A stretch of DNA of 13,249 nt, from the NCBI GenBank assembly GCA_910592005.1, contig CAJVPP010002881.1, positions 1 to 13,249 of the forward strand. The letters run 5' to 3'. A model generated the notes under the pieces. It did not search any database and was not told the DNA's origin. It saw only the letters and a list, made by a program, of their open reading frames with translations. A program made the position numbers and the translations under genes. The DNA is from Funneliformis mosseae. Its lineage: Eukaryota; Glomeromycota; Glomeromycetes; Glomerales; Glomeraceae. Below, in pieces: positions 8,011-13,249 of this stretch. Numbering within the stretch: position 1 is the stretch's first letter; each line of letters begins with the position of its first letter.

Positions 8011-10511
8011 ATGTCACTATCAAATGCTATTATCAGATCTTGTGTAATTACTATATGCCAGAAAAAATTGACTCAATGGAGAAAAGTAACTGAGAATATT
8101 CTGACTAAAGGTCAAGCCAGTGAAACTTTACCAGATTATGTTCAAGAAGGCGATACAATTTGTTTAAATTGTTATAATGGAATTATTACAAATAACTCTC
8201 TTAAATTTCAGCAACATACTAAAGAATATGCCAAAACTAATGTGAAATGGCGTAAACTTGAAACTGAATCTAACTCTATTTTATCTTTTTCTAAAGCAAT
8301 AGAAATTATAACAAATATCCTACATACTTATGAAAATAAAGAAAAGGAATCAATTTTATATTCATTTGACGAATTTCGAACAGTTATGAAAGCAAAGGAT
8401 GCAAGGTTAAAACTATATTTTGATAAATTGTATCTTTCATCTAATCTATCTTCAAAAAATAAGGATTCACAGACACGAGCAAAGAAACAGCTTCTATTTA
8501 TATGCTATTTTTTTTGTGAAATTCGAAATAAGTTTGTCAATAATGTAAAGAAGGATTTGATAATATATTTAGATTCTACTGGTGTTTCTAACAATTCTAT
8601 TGATACTCTTGCAAATTTAGGTATAATTACAATATCTTGTATAGTTACATAATACAAAACTGCTGCATCTGAAGAATATGCCGAAACTGTCAATTCTGTA
8701 CTTACTGAATATAAAGATAGAGCGATGATATTAAACATTGATGATTACCATAGCATTTATACAAAACAAATGCCAAATACAACTACTACATCTATCACGG
8801 CACATTTGATAACAATTCTAATAAATTCAATTACTACTCAAAATGCAATTTTAAAATCAAATATACATAATCCCATACTGGTTGATGCTAAATTAATCAA
8901 AATGAATTTAGAAAATAAATTTATGATACTTTATGGATTATCACATAATTAACATTGGGAATTTTACGAAGTTGATGATGATATAAAATTAGAGGAGTTA
9001 ACAGTACATAGTTATAATATTAGATTAAAAGAAAAATGTATTATTCGTTCTATGAAGAATATTATTTTTGTAGATTTACAGAAAAATAAACTATATTCTT
9101 TAAATGTATATATTAAGGCAATTGATGTTGTTACAAATATTCCATCTATAAAATAATACATTTAAAAAGGACAGGTTATTCCCATTGTTACTGATTGGCC
9201 AGGCTAAATTTATTTTAGAACTGCTATTTCTTGTTATTTACTTTATAATGATTTTTCAAATATTACTAATTCAATTTTATCCTTTATTCCTATTATAGGT
9301 CCTTTACATATTTCATTAAACAGCTGAGAATTAGTATTCCTTCAATACCAGCCCTTTTTTTCAGCCATGTATAAGAATATATTTGAAGAACAAAAGCCTC
9401 TTGCACAAAAACCTAAACTATAACGTATTAATCTACTTTTAGAGATTTCTCGTAATACTTGGCAGAAAATTTCTAAAGTAGTTAAAGAAAAATTTGGATT
9501 CTTATGCAAAGATGCCAAATACCTCACGTTAAAGGATCTTCTTAATAATATAATTTCTTAATCCTAGATGTTTATGCTATCTTGTTTCAGTCTAGCGATT
9601 TTAATGCTTATTTGAAATCTTATTTTTGGGTTTTGACAATATTTCTTAGATTTCAACGCAAAAACTATAATAAAGCACCATTAATGTTTTTGTCTGATAT
9701 TTTTTATTGGAAGTCAAATAATCATCCAATCCTAAAGGTCATTAAGACTGAACTTCTAAAATTTTCAGATGCAACTGTTGAGATTTTTCATAGTTTCTTG
9801 CATAGAGATACACAGAAACATACAGAAACACAACAGATTATCAAATATGAGCATTACATTAACCAATTATGCCTAGATGATAATGGTTTCAGAGAGAACT
9901 TTGCACACATATCAACATGGATAGCATATGAATATTCTGCACGAGATATTATAATTTTAACAAAAAAGAGTGCATACTTTTTGTTATAATGTTTTTCAGA
10001 TATTTATGTACGCTTTTTTAACAATAAAATATCTTTAATATTTCTATTACAGACTGTTACTACGAATTTATCTTCAAAAAAGAAAAAGAAATCTAATAAT
10101 GATATTATAATTCTAGCTGCAATAAAAATGCCGAAAGCAAAATTATGTCATCTTCCTTTAGGTTTTAGTTCTTTGCATAAGCCAAATCCATTTTATTATT
10201 ATGATATTACTAATTGTTTTATTTCTTCATCTATTTATACAGATCCGATTATAGTTTTATCTTGCAGTCAAATATATCATAAAGTTTGTTATAATAATAA
10301 TGAATTCAAGTATTCATATTGCCTCTCATTTTTATAAGATGACGTTGATGAAAATATCCAGTCCCTGCTAATACGATTACAATAATTTGATGAAATAAAA
10401 GTTAAAAAGGATGATGATAATATTCTTTATGATGATGACGATAAAAATGAACCTATAAGATATATAACATTTACATTGGAAGAAGCATTGCAAAAATTTC
10501 AATCACAATAA
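8011..10511 (+). pseudogene. Copy A: decayed ~830-residue repeat protein, RING-like C-terminus
   Basis: The frame of ATG 8011 runs to about 9557, then continues one base off to TAA 10509-10511. Restoring one lost base near 9556-9560 gives 834 codons including the stop. Stops: TAA 8650, 8950, 9154, 9163, 9205; TGA 9325; TAA 9421; then TAA 9987, 10335, 10383. Parts in order: N-terminal Cys pairs (residues 11/16 and 51/54) around LTQWRKVTENI; a basic/helical region; KQLLFICYFFCEIRNKFVNN; LNIDDYHSI with TTTT (from 8725); IPIVTDWPG (9178-9204); IGPLHISLN (9295-9321); RINLLLEISRN (9424); RKNYNKAPLMFLSDIFYW (to 9707); a Lys-rich stretch; a RING-like segment VLSCSQIYHKVC; and an acidic tail. From memory this resembles an abundant unannotated Rhizophagus ORF family; a transposase role is only inferred. 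Several stops could derive from CAA, CGA or TGG by transitions. Confidence 0.75.
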
Positions 10512-10843
10512 TATTTATAAATAATAAATAAAAATTTTGATTTTAGTTAATTAGTAATCCAGCTTTATTTAACTCAATAATTTTCTGATTTTACATTAGT
10601 CTAATTAGTCTAAAAAATTAAAATTGTTAATTATAAATATTATAAAAATAAATTGCTAAACTAAAAACTATTCTTATTTTAATTATTTTAATATTGAAAT
10701 GAAATTAGATTCTTTAAAATAATTGTCAAATAGCGCAGTTATGGTATGTTACGACACAGTTCAATTTTTTTCAAAGTTTATAAGTATATTAATTTTAAAT
10801 TAATATCAGAAACTTTAATATAACTTATATTCAATAATACATA

Positions 10844-10867
10844 AATTTTAAACTTAAGTTTAAAATT
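10844..10867. repeat. 24-bp perfect palindrome
   Basis: Two 12-base arms meet at a CTTAAG centre with no spacer; the left arm is AATTTTAAACTT. It lies between the two related relics and could extrude a cruciform. No protein site is recognised. Confidence 0.8.
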
Positions 10868-10929
10868 AAATTTTAACTTTTAAATATAGTTTATATAGTT
10901 TGTATAGTTTAATATTATGTATAATAATA

Positions 10930-10936
10930 TCACGTG
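10930..10936. promoter_or_regulatory. TCACGTG site upstream of copy B
   Basis: Reads ATCACGTG including the preceding base (RTCACRTG match), about 97 bases before the first ATG of copy B. The placement parallels the site before copy A. Confidence 0.3.
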
Positions 10937-11026
10937 TCATATATAAATAATTACAATATCAACTACAAAATTTGTGTAATCTTATCAGCTAATCATATGA
11001 AAGTCTTTTTATGAATTGAACTACTT

Positions 11027-12546
11027 ATGGTATATTATTATGATGATGCAATTACTAAAAGAAAAGAAGAACATTCAATGAAAGGAATACAATTAGTTAA
11101 ATTTCAAGAAAAGAATTTACATTCTATAAATGATTATGTAACAGCATTGCAAATGATTTTAAATATTGATAAAGATATCAGTTACTTATATAATCATGTT
11201 ACACCATTAGTAGCAGATTGGCTTGAACAACTATTTATTCACAAAGCAATAACAAACTTGAATAAGAGAGATTCACAGTATTCAATACCAGTTAGAATTA
11301 ATTAATTTATTCTGATTTTAGGATTTCTTCATGTTTCTTTAAACAGTAGAGAACATGTATTAATTATATATTATACCTTTTTTCAAAAACTGTTCCATTT
11401 CATATTTGGTAAAAGAAAGGTATTAGTAAAGAAACCTAAATCTTAGAGAATTAATTTGCTTCTTGATTTAGCATATAATGAATAATGTAAAATTAGAGAT
11501 ATCATTATAACAAAATTTGGAAGTACCTGTAAAGATATTGAGTACTGTATAATTAATGACCTGTTGGATAATGTAATTTCAGCAACATTAGATGTTTATT
11601 CTATTTTCTTTTGATCTAGTTCATTCAGTGAATATATAGAAACAATTTTTCAAATTTGAATATTTGCAATTTGATAGAAACAACATAATTATAACAAAAT
11701 ACCATTAGCCTTTTTGTCAGATATTTTTTATTGACAAGATACAAACTAGCCTTTTGCTAAAGCTATAAAGTTATTTTTAGTGAACTTTAATGATTACTAT
11801 GTTAAAAATATGTATAGTAAAATAAGAGCTCATACATCTGTAAATAGAAATGTTGATAATATTATAAAACAAGCTTACGTGATTGGTATCTTATTTACCA
11901 GTTACTTTTTATTTATTTATTTTATATAATATATATTTGTAACATCACTTGATCCTTATGTTGTTGTATTAGATAAATGAAATCATTATGAACTTAAAGA
12001 TACTTTTCAAAAAACCAAGGCATATTCTTACAAGCCATCATCATTAAAAATTCTAGTAGAAAAAATATTATTATTTTTATTAGACTATTTTCGAGAAATT
12101 TTTAAGAACTGTAAAAAAAGTAAACTATATAAATCAAAGAAGAAGATACAATGTCAATTAGCTACCTTAAAAGAAACCATTATTTCAAAATGTCTTCTAA
12201 TAGGATATAGTACTAATATAGTTCTGTTACCAGATTCTTGCGATTATTATCGCAAAAAACTTGATAATAGCAAAGTATTAATTTGTAGACATAACTATCA
12301 TTTTGAAAATTATTAAATGATAGAATATGATTGTCATTATTGTAAAGAATATTATAAACGTGAGATTCACAACAATGTAAACTTTTTTTTAGATTGATTA
12401 GAAAAGTAACCAAATGTTCTCACTTCTGATAAATAAGATGAAACTCTGATAGAAGAAGAAAATGAAACAGTAGAAGAAGTAGAAGCAAATAAAAGTCAAA
12501 AACACATACAGCATTTTTAAATGCACTTGATCATATTAATACTTGA
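11027..12546 (+). pseudogene. Copy B: 5'-truncated paralogue of copy A
   Basis: The frame of ATG 11027 continues to about 12506, then one off to TGA 12544. Landmarks match copy A: TPLVADWLE (Asp 11216), GFLHVSLNSRE (His 11330), RINLLLDLAYN (11447), NYNKIPLAFLSDIFY (to 11731), SKVLICRHNYHFE (Cys 12284) with DCHYC after it, and an acidic Glu-rich tail. Asp-to-His is 38 codons and His-to-Arg 39 codons in both copies; Arg to the Asp of FLSDIFY is 91 codons here and 91 in copy A after restoring its lost base. Stops: TAA 11303, TAG 11444, TAA 11483, TGA 11612, TGA 11657, TGA 11672, TAG 11675, TGA 11732, TAG 11747, TGA 11978, TAA 12314, TGA 12395, TAA 12407, TAA 12434. TGA follows SDIFY where copy A has Trp. 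Similarity begins about 11000, so the N-terminal third is missing. Wording differs throughout, so A and B are old paralogues, not a recent duplication. Confidence 0.72.
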
Positions 12547-12692
12547 TGATATTATCTATAGTTTAATAAATAGAATTTTATTGTATTAATAAAAAATTTT
12601 ATTTATAAAAGACAAAATTAATTAATTTACTTATTTTCATAATGTTTTAAAATCAAATATAAGCTCAGTTTGAATTTTGTCAGGAATAACTT
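12547..12692. other. A+T spacer after copy B
   Basis: Short A+T-rich stretch with AATAAA words that could have ended the copy B transcript (for example TTAATAAATAG near 12564). No coding signal. Confidence 0.4.
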
Positions 12693-12859
12693 CAAATTTG
12701 GTCTATTGCTATAATTAAAGAAAATGTTTTATATAAAACTCTTAGAAATATCAGATATTATTGGATGTAATTAGCTCTAAGAAAAGAAACAGCTTTAGAA
12801 AACAAATTTGCAAAATTTGGTTATGTTGTCAACAGAGCAATTAATCAGTCATAATGAAG

Positions 12860-12867
12860 TCACGTGA
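12860..12867. promoter_or_regulatory. TCACGTGA palindrome
   Basis: Perfect 8-bp palindrome directly before ATG 12868. If that ATG is just an internal residue of the decayed ORF, the site is coding sequence and the match is incidental. Confidence 0.25.
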
Positions 12868-12896
12868 ATGACGCAATATGACGATCTCTTAATTCA

Positions 12897-12941
12897 GAAT
12901 TCTGAAAATACTGAGAATTCTGCGAATTCTGAAAATACGGA
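12897..12941 (+). repeat. 9-nt tandem repeat in coding frame
   Basis: GAATTCTGAAAATACTGA (12897-12914) is followed by GAATTCTGC (12915-12923) and then GAATTCTGAAAATACGGA (12924-12941). The period is 9 nt, encoding NSE, NTE and NSA triplets. It keeps the reading frame. Confidence 0.7.
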
Positions 12942-13002
12942 GGATCTGCGTAACTCTGAAGATTTTCAAAATACTGATAATAATCATAATTTTACAAGTT
13001 AA

Positions 13003-13249
13003 ATGAAGTCTAAGAATATTTGGTGTTATACATATTTTTAATATTCTAAATTTTATTATTATTTGTATTTTATTTTATATTTTTATTATTTTACGTATTA
13101 TCAATATATTTATTTTACTTATAGTTTATTTTGACAAATTAGTTAGTTTATAGCATAGTAATTAGTTAGCCATGACAAAAGAAATTTTGTATAAATAGAT
13201 AGACTTTTTGCTTATGTTGTAAATTAACTCTTTTGCAGATTTACAAACT
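13003..13249. other. A+T-rich window end with TATA-like box
   Basis: No gene is seen. TATAAATAG at 13190-13198 is a good TATA box, followed by an acceptor-like CTCTTTTGCAG about 35-45 bases later. This might be a promoter or LTR belonging to sequence beyond the window. Low certainty. Confidence 0.3.

Larger units (their letters stand above)
10512..11000. other. A+T spacer between copies A and B
   Basis: No coding signal. Contains a 24-bp perfect palindrome (10844-10867) and a TCACGTG at 10930. Confidence 0.6.
12693..13002 (+). pseudogene. Decayed ORF with NSE/NTE repeat tail, unidentified
   Basis: The frame of 12693 reads QIWSIAIIKENVLYKTLRN and then, past TAA 12768, LALRKETALENKFAKFGYVV, ending at TAA 12852. 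The frame of ATG 12868 then gives 44 codons to TAA 13000: MTQYDDLLIQ followed by repeats of NSE/NTE/NSA and a polar Asn-rich end. I do not recognise the family. It could be the C-terminus of another repeat protein or a short real gene. The second part keeps several CG dinucleotides, unlike copies A and B, so it may be less decayed. Confidence 0.45.

Noticed and set aside
8505..8738. Minus-strand frame of 77 codons
   Set aside because: Shadow of copy A coding sequence.
9342..9527. Minus-strand frame opposite copy A
   Set aside because: It is antisense to well-conserved family sequence (RINLLL block) and has no independent signal.
10008..10052. Possible 45-nt intron in copy A (GTACGC ... TTACAG)
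   Set aside because: The frame stays open across it and the distance from FLSDIFY to the RING-like Cys matches copy B within one codon, so it was probably coding sequence.
12213..12413. Minus-strand frame of 66 codons
   Set aside because: Opposite strand of the copy B RING-like region; no motif of its own.
1..13249. CRISPR array, rRNA or bacterial operon features
   Set aside because: No regularly spaced repeats, no rRNA-like conserved blocks, and introns with TATA-type promoters indicate a eukaryote.

Overview
The window looks like nuclear DNA of an arbuscular mycorrhizal fungus (Glomeromycota, Rhizophagus-like). It is very A+T rich with long A/T homopolymers. It holds one intact intron-containing gene of the expanded tyrosine-kinase-like (TKL) protein kinase type of these fungi, surrounded by decayed repeat-family ORFs. 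The organism call rests on composition and on family resemblance from memory; no search was run.

Layout. Bases 1-150 are a small less A+T-rich island and 150-1500 is A+T desert. Bases 1503-2688 hold a broken, multi-frame relic of a Rhizophagus-type repeated protein whose core resembles a PD-(D/E)XK-like domain. Bases 2700-4800 have no convincing gene. A promoter with a TATA box and a probable 5'-UTR intron leads into the kinase gene (4963-6379, two coding exons, 445 residues). The kinase has a predicted lipidated MGC N-terminus, a four-cysteine motif, and Asn in place of the catalytic HRD aspartate, so it may be a pseudokinase.

Bases 7111-7811 carry the remains of a hAT transposon: one TAGGGATG-type terminus and a minus-strand transposase C-terminus. 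From 8011 onward there are two colinear relics of one protein family. Copy A (8011-10511) is full length; copy B (about 11027-12546) lacks the N-terminal third. Both are riddled with stop codons, yet the spacing of conserved landmarks is the same to within one codon over roughly 350 codons. The family has an N-terminal Cys cluster, a central block with conserved Asp and His that could be a divergent transposase-like core, and a RING-like Cys/His C-terminus. A third decayed ORF (12693-13002) ends in a 9-nt coding repeat.

The kinase is the only gene likely to make a full product. The rest is repeat-derived sequence in which many stops could have arisen by C-to-T or G-to-A change. Five TCACGTG sites are scattered across the window, two of them shortly upstream of copies A and B.
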